Below are positions 10,717 through 20,896 of a stretch of DNA of 64,000 nt, piece by piece. Below the pieces are notes generated by a model. The model had not been told where the DNA came from and searched no databases. It saw only the letters and a list, made by a program, of their open reading frames with translations. The stretch lies in the NCBI GenBank assembly GCA_963281255.1, contig OY725498.1:3224001-3288000 (forward strand), given 5' to 3'. Position numbers and translations under genes: made by a program. This DNA is from Aphrocallistes beatrix (taxonomy: Eukaryota > Porifera > Hexactinellida > Sceptrulophora > Aphrocallistidae). Numbering within the stretch: position 1 is the first letter of the stretch; the number at the start of each line of letters is the position of its first letter.

Positions 10717-10877
10717 CAGTCCCGGCAAAAAGTCTGGAATATTGTATGTAAATATGAATATTCGAAAAGTATGAAACATTTAATTAAAATACATTATATG
10801 TTTATTCCCAGGTAAATTCCCAGGTAAAATAAAATAATTGGAATAACTAAAATATTCAAGACTTTTTGCCGGGACTG
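10717..10877. mobile_element. Tc1-type MITE with CAGTCCCGGCAAAAAGTCT ends
   Basis: The 161-base element has inverted termini of about 26 bases (CAGTCCCGGCAAAAAGTCTG / AAGACTTTTTGCCGGGACTG) and TA on both sides (10715-10716, 10878-10879). An internal CCCAGGTAAA is duplicated in tandem. It lies in the Ig gene region. Confidence 0.85.
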
Positions 10878-10879
10878 TA

Positions 10880-12280
10880 TATTAAAATACCTATTAAGAT
10901 CATATAACTGTAAAAATCTTGCATTGACGGTGTTAAAATTAAAGACTACAACCGATAGTGATGGAAATCACGAATATAGTTTTGATAATGTCCATCAACA
11001 AGATGTGCCAACAAAATAAATTTAAAACATTATATAAATGAAAATATTTCACACTACACTTAATAAATTAATTTGGTCAATAATTAGGAACATTTAGTCT
11101 TCATACTTAATGAACAGTTAATTGATAAATCCTCCCCTATCAAACGTATTCGTTTACTTTCAATTCACTTTCACTTTCACTCCAACATTCCTGGACGTGG
11201 CAGGATTCATATTTTTTTATGTTGGGTATTTAAGTCACAGCTCCCCAAATCATCCTAATGGAAAATATTCATTCGCCAAGCGTACCGAACTTACCAGTTT
11301 ATACAAATGACAAGTAATCTGGTTAAAGTTTTAGGCAATATCTCCCAATTTTTCTCCGAAATGAGGCACTTAACAGCAGGAATATTTACTGATTGATACA
11401 AACATGACCAAAGCTTGATGTATCCTTAGGTTGAGAACTAAATCTCCTTTTGAAATATTTCTGTGTTAAATAAAATTGATGGTCTGCACCTAAGACTGGT
11501 TGTACCAGGTGGTTATTTGCACGTTATATTTACCTAACTCAAATATATGAGCTATTATTATCCTGGGTAGTCAGAATTCTTAGATCTATTTTTATATGAC
11601 TTCATCGATATTGTACAAAAATAGAAGTGTAAAAATTTTTTTCAGCCCACGTACTACGAAACACCCGAGTGATATTTGTTTAATTTATGCGGACCCAGCA
11701 TCAACCACTACGTGGTTGTTGTCAGGCTAATATAAACCTTTTTGTAATGATTTGCTAACAGCATGTATTTTAATCACTAAAATCCATTCTAAAGGCACGA
11801 GGTGGCGATTACACTCAAACAACAACTGCAAATCGGTTGCTATGCAGGTGCTCATTTCTTAAATTGACAAGCAAGTTACACTCGCTAATTTGTCATTAAT
11901 TTAATTGTATTCATCCATTTGATATAATTCTATCAATGTATGGTGCTAGTCCAGGAGAATTTTCGACTAGAAAAAGTCATCAAGAAGTGTTACAAGTTGA
12001 AATATTATAGGAAAGTAGGATTGGAGATCATTGGGCAACGAGCAGGCAAGATATTTGCTTGAGATTCGGACTGATAAACATTATTATCCAGATATTTCGA
12101 CTATTGGTTTCCACTATGAACAAAATTATATCACCAAAACTCAGATTGGCAATTAAAATGCTGCAATCCGTGGAAGTTGCATAAAAAGTCAGTATCTTAT
12201 CGCTCTGTCAATACCATAAGTTTATCTGATACAGATAAATTTAGTGCAGCTTTCGGAAAGTATTGTAATATATCAGTAAA
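10880..12280. other. Mostly unassigned; CTTTCA-rich motif at 11153-11200
   Basis: A pyrimidine tract built from CTTTCA-like words is followed by CAACATTCCTGGACGTGG at about 11180-11201. A similar tract plus CAACATTCCTGGACGTG occurs at 2634-2680, and a diverged one at 62330-62385. No coding exon is recognised in the rest. Confidence 0.4.
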
Positions 12281-12289
12281 CCTGGTCAG

Positions 12290-12838
12290 AAAACGTACAT
12301 GAAAAAAAGCATGGGGCGGTATTAGTGGTACCATAAAAAGGGAGGCTTCTAGGGCTATTTTACAAGCTACTTTTGGTCAAATCATAAATACAAAGCAACT
12401 TTTTGAGTGGTTTAATATTCGAATATTAGAGGTATCAAGTTCAATGTATCAAATGATAAAGTCGAACCGCAAATATTCCAGTAGTAAGAAAGCTTCAAAA
12501 AGGCTAAAGGATAACATGTATTAGAAGTCATCACTGTTTTATTCCAAATGCTACAGGCGATATAATTGTTAAAATTCCTCGGAATATTTTATTTATCTGA
12601 ATCAGTGTCACTAAATGAGCATACAATTCTTCACCCAATAGTATCTCTAAAGGGCTGCAGTTATAGAAAATTTATCAGATGTTCCTATGATGACGATTGG
12701 TGGATTGGTATCATAAAAGAAGTTTCGTTCGAGTACCAAGATGTTTTCATCAAGTTTATGCACCTTAATGGACCATCAAAAAACTTCAACTGGACACAAA
12801 GTGAAGTTTGTGTTGGATTCCTGTTGACGAATACATAA
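12290..12838 (+). pseudogene. Decayed transposon-type protein with Tudor-like tail
   Basis: A broken frame contains GGISGTIKREASRAILQ and, after it, INTKQLFEWFNI. After frameshifts comes YDDDWWIGIIKEVS, then DVFIKFMHLNGPSKNFNWTQSE, ending at a TAA near 12836. This combination is one I associate with a widespread uncharacterised animal mobile-element protein (GxGGTxKR, LFDW, then YDxxWYIGxVxE...FMHPxGP...FxWP). The last 60 or so residues are intact in one frame and look like a Tudor/SH3-type barrel. Family recall is from memory, and the function is unknown. Confidence 0.5.
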
Positions 12839-13060
12839 GCAAATTCAGTCACCACAAATTAGAAAGACATATTGGCAATCATAATTGGTATTAAGTAATT
12901 AATGCTAGCAATTATTTATTTCTATGATCGTAAATTAACAAATAACTGCTTAAACATGCTAAACTATTACAGTTCTATTTAACATTAATTTAGGTTGAGT
13001 TATTTAACTCAGGTGCAGCAGGGCTATGATTAAGAATGGATTTAGTGATTAATATATAAA

Positions 13061-13502
13061 TGAGCGCGCTTCGTTTGCTTGCCCTGTGCGGCAGGCGGGA
13101 AAAAAGTATCAGCAATAAGCCTCCTTCGGACACCTAGGCATAGCATCGGTATCAAACAAAAATCACAAAAATTTCAAATTTTTAATCTCATTGATAATGT
13201 CATAACAAAGTGATATATCATCATCTTTTTATTTGAGTTTTATAATATTTGAGATATATTTACATACACATTCTATTAAATTCCAGCAGTTGTTGTAGTC
13301 GAAACACTGAATTTTCAAATTATAAAATTGGTGACAATGACGTCATAATTCCGTGATCTGAGCTCAGAACTTAGTGGAGCCATAGCCAAAAGATTCCCAC
13401 ATGCCAAAAATTAGCTTCCTGTGTTTGGCAGTTTCCTTAATCAATTCATTAGAGATATCTAAATACACATATACACAAATTAATCGAGTATTTTAGTAGG
13501 AT
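13061..13502 (+). repeat. CRE/AP-1 dispersed repeat, copy 1
   Basis: It starts with GAGCGCGCTTCG and ends with TTAATCGAGTATTTTAGTAGGAT. It carries one TGACGTCA and the CTCAGAACTTAGTGGAGCC block, but lacks part of the GC-rich hairpin end seen in fuller copies. Confidence 0.75.
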
Positions 13503-14148
13503 GGTCTAAGCCAGTGGCTTTCAACTTTTTTTGGCCATTCCCTCATCAAGTCTAACCTTCTTTCTTATTCTCCTCCAAAGTATTATAAATTTATTTATTA
13601 ATTTATTAATTTTACCTCTTATTAATTATAATTAAGAACCTTGGAACTGCTTGTGAAATGCTAATTTTGCAATTACTGGAGTATACATTGACACACTGCT
13701 ATCCTTTGGTCTTCTGTAAAATCAAGACGCCTGCGGTGTAGAAATGTACGAAAAATTGCAGAAGAAAAGGTCTTTTCACAAAAAGATGCCGCTGGGAATT
13801 GCAGCAATAGTAATCTTTCAGGTTCTTTGAACATATTTGGTGCTATCCTCTACATGAAAACCAGAAGTTAGATTTGTTAGCACAGGAATATTTAGCTTTT
13901 GCCTCCACATTTGTTGTAAATATAACAACTCCGTCTATCAGTATGTCTTCTTTGTCTATCAAATCTACAGCAAAATATCCATCGGAGCTAGTAGGTATTT
14001 AGAGATAGATGAAACATCTGAAAAGCGATTAGGAAAGTCAGTAGCTAGATTCAGCAAATGTTCTTGGAATAGATAGATGGCTTCTACAAGTGGGAACATG
14101 TTACATTGTTTGCTAAAAACGCGTAAACGAAAGAGTTGTAACTACTTA

Positions 14149-14931
14149 GGGCATTCAAAAAGTTCTCATCCCAAATCTGTATCTCAAATGATAGTGAAAA
14201 TAGGATATTTTCTATTTGTCCATTGTATTCCTTAGGGGATCAGCTTCCAATTTGTATATTGGTTTATTTTACAAGGACAATTGTTGTGGTTCCTACATTA
14301 TATTTTTGTACATCGGTTTAAGGTAGTCCCTTTGAACGTGATTTTTCGGGGTCCCTTTGAACGTGATTATTCGGGTTCCCTTTGATATATTTCAGTTCTG
14401 AGCAAATTTAGATTAAAACTGATCCCTCCATCGAATTCTACGCATCAACTAACATATAGATTGAATTTTCTGAAGTATTATAGTTTGAGGCTGAGGGAAT
14501 ACTATGTTTTGAAGTGGTTTACTACCATTTTTGTCCCACTTTTTGAGTGGCGAAAATTGACAAAAAATCCACTAAAAGTAGCATGATATTTTTTCAACAC
14601 GAGCAATACTATTGAACACCTCCCGTTTACTTTTTCACATTGGTTCTTAATTATTTAACCTTTTAATGACCTTATTCTACGATTTTCACAACTTTTATTC
14701 TCCAAATTTAGTTTTAAGCCATTTTCAATGGGGAGATTCCAACTTTTCGACACTACCCTAAACCGATGCACAAAAAATCTAATGTAGGAACCACAATAAT
14801 TGTCCTTTTAAAATAAACCAATATATAAATTGGAAGCTGATCCCCTAAGGAATACAATGGACAAATCGGAAATATCCTATTTTCACTATCATTTGAGATA
14901 CAGATATGAGATGAGAACTTTTTGAATGCCC
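14149..14931. mobile_element. Mariner-type MITE (GGGCATTCAAAAAG ends)
   Basis: The termini GGGCATTCAAAAAGTTCTCAT and ATGAGAACTTTTTGAATGCCC are flanked by TA, and the inverted arms extend about 190 bases with few differences. The terminal sequence resembles the mariner at 31462-32789. The same family occurs at 62254-62891. It interrupts the hAT element. Confidence 0.85.
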
Positions 14932-15070
14932 TAAGTAATTTTGAAAAGCAGTCACAATTTCTATAGTCGCTTGAATGAATATTCCGTATCCCTATAACAT
15001 AATATTGCTAAGGTTATAGTATGGGTTAAGTATGAGTTAATAATATTGCTAAGGTTATAGTAGTAAGATT

Positions 15071-16250
15071 TCAGTGAGATAAGTTTATTTCAGCTTGAAA
15101 TAGATTGACAAAACTCTTCTGCCTTGAAAAAATGTTTTTCAGCAAGAAATTCACATAACTGGTCATAAATAGAATACACGTGTGCAAGGGTTTTTCCCTA
15201 CTAAGCCAGCGAACATCTGTATGGAAAAGAAGGACGTCATGTTCGGCATCCGAATCTTCACATAGTTTTCCCAGTATACGTTCGTTCAACGAACTTTGAT
15301 TCAAGGTTAAGTGTTTTATGGAGTTCAGGCTGGATATTTTTGCAGCCAATGCCTGTTTATGAAGCTTTAATGGATAAAACTGCACTGCGGAACTTCTTTT
15401 TGAAACATCCCCAGAAACTAGTTTCGCTACCAGTCATATTTCGAGCTCAATCCGTACTAACACTAACAACTTGACTTAACTTCATTTCATGTGAGTCAAA
15501 ATAGGATCTAACCATCTTGAATATGTCTTGTCCAGTGCAACGACATTCAAAATAATCAACGAAAAGCAATTCTTCCTTTATGCATTCGTTTTCCTTGAAG
15601 CTGAAGACTCTACTCTTATTGTCTGTATCCCATAAGAGTAGAGTCTGTTCCAAATGTTGAATCATCTAACTGAATGCTATTAGGGATATCCTTTATATGC
15701 CGAAACAATTGATCTTATATAAAATTCTCAGAAATTTCTCTAATCCTCCTTTTTACTGAATCATTAGATAAGGGGATTTTCTTTAGTTTCTCAGCTGCTT
15801 CATTTCCATGAACATGCTTAGCACAAGCCAGTATTGAAGGCTTGAATAAAGTTTCTCCATCAGTGTGAGGATTTTTAAGCCTTGCGATATCCAATGATAC
15901 GTCATAAGAAGCCAAAATACAACTTTTAAATCTGTAGATTGGGTGAAACGAGAAAGTGATATATGTTGATTCAAGTAAACTTTTTTTCAGCGAAAAGTAT
16001 TCTACTGGTTGCCCCACCTCTGTTGGATGTTTTGACAATTGATGTGCTGTTAAATGATGAGGCCTCATGGAATCATTCGCCAAACATATACGGTAGGTCA
16101 AGCAAAAAGTTTCAATTCGTCGGGACTAGAAATGAATCCAAACTGAAGATAAGATGGAACATGATGTGGAATTCGACGTTTGGTATGTGGTTCGGACATA
16201 ATATTATGAATATTGATTGGACTTGTACTAATAACTTTATATTCTTTACT
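15071..16250 (-). pseudogene. hAT transposase (ZBED5-like) remnant
   Basis: Three minus-strand blocks follow the order of a hAT transposase. The N-terminal third reads ILASYDVSLDIARLKNPHTD and KKIPLSNDSVKRRIREIS. A middle block near 15447-15665 holds KENECIKEELLFVDY and SYFDSHEMKLS. A C-terminal block holds HTDVRWLSREKPL followed by a Phe-rich helix. The wording strongly resembles ZBED5/FAM200-type (Charlie/Buster) transposases. Frames are broken between blocks, and the BED finger and dimerisation tail are not seen intact. The C-terminal part is displaced by the MITE at 14149-14931. Confidence 0.75.
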
Positions 16251-16659
16251 TAATATAAGTCAAGTAGAAATGCAATTAATAGGATGGTATATTAATCACA
16301 CTTTTGGAGTTCTCGCATTGAGTAAATGTATTCAGTATTTAGTGTGATTCAAAAACAGTCTCAATTTGAAAATTACATGTCATCAAGTTGTTGAAATTTG
16401 ATTAGGTAATAGTACTAAATTTATCGACGGTTAATACATAAATACGGGTAATTAAAATAGCAATGCAATGAATTTAATTGGGAAATTTAATGAAATGCTA
16501 CGAGACTACTGTTTCCTTGGGTCTGCCTAAATTATTTTGTTCCGAGGAACAAATGGATATTCCTGAATATGGATGCACCCCTCTATCCAACCCATAGTAT
16601 TTCTCTCCGCTCCTCGTTATCGCCATCACACCCCCCTGGTTGAGAATCAATGTCATATA

Positions 16660-17440
16660 TGATATAACTATCGACCTTTTTCTTCAAAAGGGGCATCGTT
16701 GTACGCAACAGTGGTGAAAGATTTCATGGTAAGTTTTGGAAGAAGGAGAAGAGTTGAACAGCAATCTTTTGCGGCGAGATGTGAATCAGATTCTTATATC
16801 GCATTATGGCAAGGCAATTCGATTCGCTGCGAACCTTCGTCGAAATGAGTCTGACTATATTTTTATACTTCAATTACTTCAAAAGAGATTAAAATTAAAA
16901 TAAAGACAGAATGAGAGAGGCAGGTATTCTTTGGAGGTCGCAGAAGCAAGAAGAGATTTTGTTATGAGTTACAGATTTTATGATGCTGCTGAACTTCAGG
17001 GATCATGGCAAAAACTTTCAGCGTTTGTGTGAAACACGATCAGAATCATGCAGATATTTCAGTGTTTTTATAAAGGTTATGCTGCTGACCGGAAGGGAAA
17101 CTGGGCTTTTCATGTTGAGTTTGAGTGATTTATTGCCAAATATTTCGCGAATTTTATTCATTAAATTATCTCCGCTTTTAGTTTCTGATACCTAGCATAG
17201 ATAAGTTTGGAAGTTAAACACCCTTGGATTTATCACCATTATTCTTTGGGACAATGAGTGTACAGAACGATCTAGATGTCTGTTTTGTATCGTTAGTATA
17301 CGTAGATATAAAGCTTGAGCAAACAATACAGGATTTATCCAAGGGGCCCGGGAGCCACAATATCGTTGTCAATCAATCTCCACCAGCTTCGTATTCGAGC
17401 TTCAATTACTATTCCAAGAGATTGTAGAAATTTATAATAT
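16660..17440. other. Unassigned sequence
   Basis: Short open stretches on the plus strand (16980-17195, 17224-17427) show no recognisable motif. The composition is slightly less AT-rich than the surroundings, and a decayed element is possible. Confidence 0.3.
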
Positions 17441-17442
17441 AA

Positions 17443-17590
17443 CAAGCGCGCTTGGTTTGCTTGAGTTGCAGGGCTGGCGGACACTTTGTGTCAGCCGGAG
17501 GCACCCTTTGGGCGCATAGGCTCACATTGATCAATTATATAGTAGATAACATCTCTAAATACGTCTGTCTCTATATACTCATTTACCATA
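17443..17590 (+). repeat. CRE/AP-1 dispersed repeat, copy 2 (truncated)
   Basis: Only the GC-rich hairpin end and the first 60 or so bases of the body are present (ACAAGCGCGCTTGG ... ACATCTCTAAATACGTC). Confidence 0.75.
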
Positions 17591-18326
17591 GTTACTTGTA
17601 GGGGGGACTTTTGTTCGATTTCAGCCAGTCATGAAATTTCCAGGGGACCCTGTGTTTATACTCTCAGGTTTCCAGATGTCAACCCAAGAATTATTTCATG
17701 GCCATACACCCAATAGCTCAAATCAAAGGTCTAAACCTCTCTCTTTTACATTATAAACGGGACTATAGCTAGCTATAGTACTATAACGCAAGGCATCAGT
17801 TGATTAGGATCTATTCCGAAAAGTTATATCAGTGAAAAAACAGCCTATAGTACGCTTAATTGCGGTATACTATTTACAGCATCGATTCATTTATAAGTGG
17901 CTTTTTAATGCCTAAGTTACAACAGAAAGCAGAATACATTATATGTAAGTAACATCTTCAGAATAATTAGAATTGAAACTATAGTACGATTTTGCGCATC
18001 CGATGAGCTTGGGTATGCGTACATCAAAACAGCCAAATAACATCACGAAATTATTATTCATCCTCAGAATTTCGTTGGGATTCGAAGCTCAAATTGGTGC
18101 AAACTGTATCTAACAGACCGTCATTGTTAAAAATAAATTATCGGGGAATGGGTAAAAACATAGTTTCTTCCATTCTCACTGACCTGTATTTCTATTGGTA
18201 TACCTATATGCATTTATTTCACATTAGTACATACATGTACGTATGTCATATACAAATAAATTAAGAAATAACCTTTGCGGAATTTGTGCAAAAGTAGAAG
18301 TGTTATATAATATTATGGATAATTAC

Positions 18327-18400
18327 CTGGATATATTATAATAGGTTCTTCACTGTCATTGAAAAGAGAGGTTGCGCTGTCAGCAGTTCGACCATTGCAT
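18327..18400 (-). CDS. Ig-gene exon 3
   Basis: This 74-base exon lies between an acceptor (CATTTTTTATTAG|A) and donor (TATCCAG|gtaatt). Only one frame is open through it. It begins with the last base of a codon and encodes CNGRTADSATSLFNDSEE followed by a hydrophobic IIIYP, ending in phase 1. That phase matches the Ig exon at 10414-10118, and the incoming phase matches the exon at 18619-18534, only 133 bases upstream. A potential glycosylation site NDS is present. It probably encodes the end of a first extracellular domain. Confidence 0.75.
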
Positions 18401-18533
18401 CTAATAAAAAATGCATATTTATACAAAATATACAATCAACCATTAATTTCTTAATATTTTTTTGCAGATTTAAACAGTAAGAAAAAAATTGTCAGTCCAC
18501 AGACTGGTAGTGTAGCTCCATTAAGTAACTCAC

Positions 18534-18619
18534 TGGCACGAAATGTGATAATTGAAATCATGGATACCATATAGTAATCTTGGAGATCTCATTTGATTAA
18601 TTTCCATAAAATAGTTTTG
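18534..18619 (-). CDS. Ig-gene exon 2
   Basis: The 86-base exon is bounded by acceptor CAATTATAG|CAA and a consensus donor CCA|gtgagt. It starts in phase 0 and ends in phase 2, exactly what is needed between the signal-peptide exon (ends phase 0) and the next exon (starts phase 2). It encodes 28 residues, including a central basic patch (NQMRSPRLLYGI) and NYHISC, whose Cys may pair in the first extracellular domain. No other frame is open. The domain type is not recognisable. Confidence 0.65.
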
Positions 18620-18801
18620 CTATAATTGCGTTGTAGACATTTCCATGTCAACCTATCAGATTTCCAGTTTAGGGAATAATTATGAAACATTTGCGTGCAT
18701 TGAATTAGATGTATCCCCTATTTAGTCAAAAAATCAAAGCTAATAGTAATATTCCAACTCTGCAATATAATTGACTAGCAGAGTTTTGTTTTATAGACAA
18801 C

Positions 18802-19321
18802 AAACGCGCTTCGCTTGCTTGCGCTGCGCGGCCGGAGGATCCAATCGGTCGCCTGGAGGTGAGACTGGTTAATTATAAGTGAGATGTCATCTCTAAATAT
18901 GTCTATCTTAGTTTTAAAATCGATATCACTCGAAAAATCACCAAATTTGTCAATTTTAAAATTTTTGATGAGTATTGATGACGTCATAACAAAGTGATGA
19001 GTCATCATTTTTTGATGATAGTTGCATCATATGTGAGACGTGTTAGGATACAAATTCTATTAAAATTTCAGCCTTCTATCTCCTATAATGGTTGAGTTAT
19101 GCCCAAATAACTGTGTTGCTAAACTTTTAAAAATGTGACAATGACGTCATAATTCCATGATGAGTCGACATTTTGCTCTGAACTCAGAACTTACTGGAGC
19201 CATAGCCAAAAGACTCCCACATGCCAAAAATCAGCCTTCTGCACCTGGCAGTTTCTTCAATCAATTCGTTACAGATATATATATATATATATATACAATC
19301 TTCGAGTTTTAATAGTAAGGA
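18802..19321 (+). repeat. CRE/AP-1 dispersed repeat, copy 3
   Basis: This is a near full-length copy, from AAACGCGCTTCGCTTGC to TTCGAGTTTTAATAGTAAGGAT. It contains TGACGTCA twice, TGAGTCA, and a TA microsatellite just before the end. Confidence 0.85.
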
Positions 19322-19322
19322 T

Positions 19323-19830
19323 ACAAGTGTAGCGCTGCGCGGCTGGCGGACACTTCGTGTCAGCCGGAGGCTCCCTTCGGTCGCCTGGAAGTGAGATTGG
19401 TTAATTATAAGTGAGATATCATCTCTAAATTGTCTATCTTAGTTTTAAAATCGATATCACTCGAAAAATCACCAAATTTGTCAATTTTTAAAATTTTTAT
19501 TAGTAATTATGACGTCATAACAAAGTGATGAGTCATCATTTTTTGATGATAGTTGCATCATTTGTGAGACGTGTTAGGATACAGATTCTATTAAAATTTC
19601 AGCCTTCTAGCTCCTATAATGGCTGAGTTATGCCCAAATAACTGTGTTGCTTAACTTTTAAAAATGTGACAATGACGTCATAATTCCATGATGAGTGGAC
19701 ATTTTCGTCTGAGCTCAGAACTTACTGGAGCCATAGCCAAAAGACTCCCACATGCCAAAAATCAGCCATCTGCGCCCTGCAGTTTCTTCAATCAATTCGT
19801 TAAAGATATATATATATATATATATATATA
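19323..19830 (+). repeat. CRE/AP-1 dispersed repeat, copy 4
   Basis: It is tandem to copy 3 and begins within the GC-rich end (GTAGCGCTGCGCGGCTGGCGG). It contains two TGACGTCA sites and ends in a TA run, without the AGTAAGGAT terminus. Confidence 0.85.
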
Positions 19831-20092
19831 CGTATTTGAATTTCAGCCCAACAAATATCAAGTTTAGTGTGAGATTCTAACTTGTTTATGTGCATTGAGT
19901 TGGGTCTATTCTATATTGACTAATTATTCAACTCTGGTGTTAAATTTAAAGCCTGCGATTGCATTGGTAAGCAGATTCGTTGCAAGTATAAAATATGATT
20001 AGTCGTTCCATTAGGTTAGATAGTAATCATTGTCACTATTTTTAAATTTTAAATTTCAGTTTTTAGACCAAACACAGTCATTTTAAGTGATA

Positions 20093-20460
20093 CAAGGCTG
20101 GATTCAGTTTACCGGTTAACCGGCTAACCGCCGTCAATCTCGGTTAACGGTTTAGGAAATTCTCGATCGGTTAACCGATCGGCTTTATTTTATAAATATT
20201 TACACTAATTTCATTGTTTTTCTACGGAGATTCATGAATATTACTTCTAATAATATGATAATACAGTATAATTCCTATTTTATAATCATGTAATATATTT
20301 CGAGAACATTGAAAATTATAAAATTATCAATACCAGGTTAAAGATTAGTCCCAAAATCCATATTTTTACTAATTTATATTGCCATCGGTTAACCGGTTAA
20401 CCGCCCTGGAGGAAACCAAAATGACTGAGCCCTAAAATCGGTTAACCAACCCCAGCCCTG
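20093..20460. mobile_element. MITE with GGTTAACCGGTTAACC palindromes, copy A
   Basis: The termini CAAGGCTGGATTC / CCAACCCCAGCCCTG are flanked by a 7-base direct repeat AGTGATA (20086-20092, 20461-20467). Both ends contain GGTTAACCG palindromes. A second copy lies inverted at 51034-51392. The CA...TG ends suggest hAT or P-type transposition. Confidence 0.85.
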
Positions 20461-20507
20461 AGTGATAGAAGGCAAAAATTTTAAAATAATGTATATATTA
20501 ATATATC

Positions 20508-20612
20508 TCACAGATAATAGAACTATCATCAAAGAATGATGACACATCACTTTGTTATGATTTCAGCACCAAGCATCAAATATTGCAAAATGACTTATTC
20601 AGTTTTTAAATA
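20508..20612 (-). repeat. Fragment of the CRE/AP-1 repeat
   Basis: The stretch TCTCACAGATAATAGAACTATCATCAAAGAATGATG corresponds in reverse orientation to the AP-1 block of the dispersed repeat. Both ends are missing. Confidence 0.5.
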
Positions 20613-20774
20613 ATACCCCAAATTTCACTTAATTAAAATTAAGGTTAAACCAATCATTCATGATTTAACCCTCGCTTGCCACAGGAATGTGTTGCGTCAT
20701 TTCCGGTTTAAGCCATTTTCAATGGGGAAGCCATAACAATTTGGGGTATTTACTATAAATAGTAAATACCCCAA
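20613..20774. repeat. TACCCCAAATT inverted-repeat segment with palindrome
   Basis: TACCCCAAATT near 20613 is mirrored by AATTTGGGGTA near 20740-20750. The latter is itself half of a perfect palindrome at 20741-20774 (15-base arms TTGGGGTATTTACTA, 4-base loop). It may be a small foldback element. GCGTCATTTCCGGTTTAAGCC inside recurs inverted near 45090-45120. Confidence 0.6.
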
Positions 20775-20896
20775 GCCGTCCGAGGGATAAAAAGATATTT
20801 TTTTAAATTATATTAATTTCGAAGAAAATCAATTAAAGTTTTTTTAAAATAATCTGGGTGTGGAGGGTGATTATTTTGTACAGAGTAGCAATTTTT

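Larger units (their letters stand above)
13512..16652 (-). mobile_element. hAT-type element with nested MITE
   Basis: The left end CAGTGGCTTTCAACTTTTTT matches the common hAT/ZBED-type terminus (CAGTGGTTTTCAAC). A plausible right end is GGTTGAGAATCAATG at 16638-16652. The interior codes on the minus strand for a hAT transposase and is split by a MITE at 14149-14931. The 8-base flanks do not match, so the right border is tentative. Confidence 0.55.

Noticed and set aside
11122-11310. 62-codon plus-strand frame
   Set aside because: It is mostly translation of the CTTTCA-rich tract (FTFTFTPT) with no family motif.
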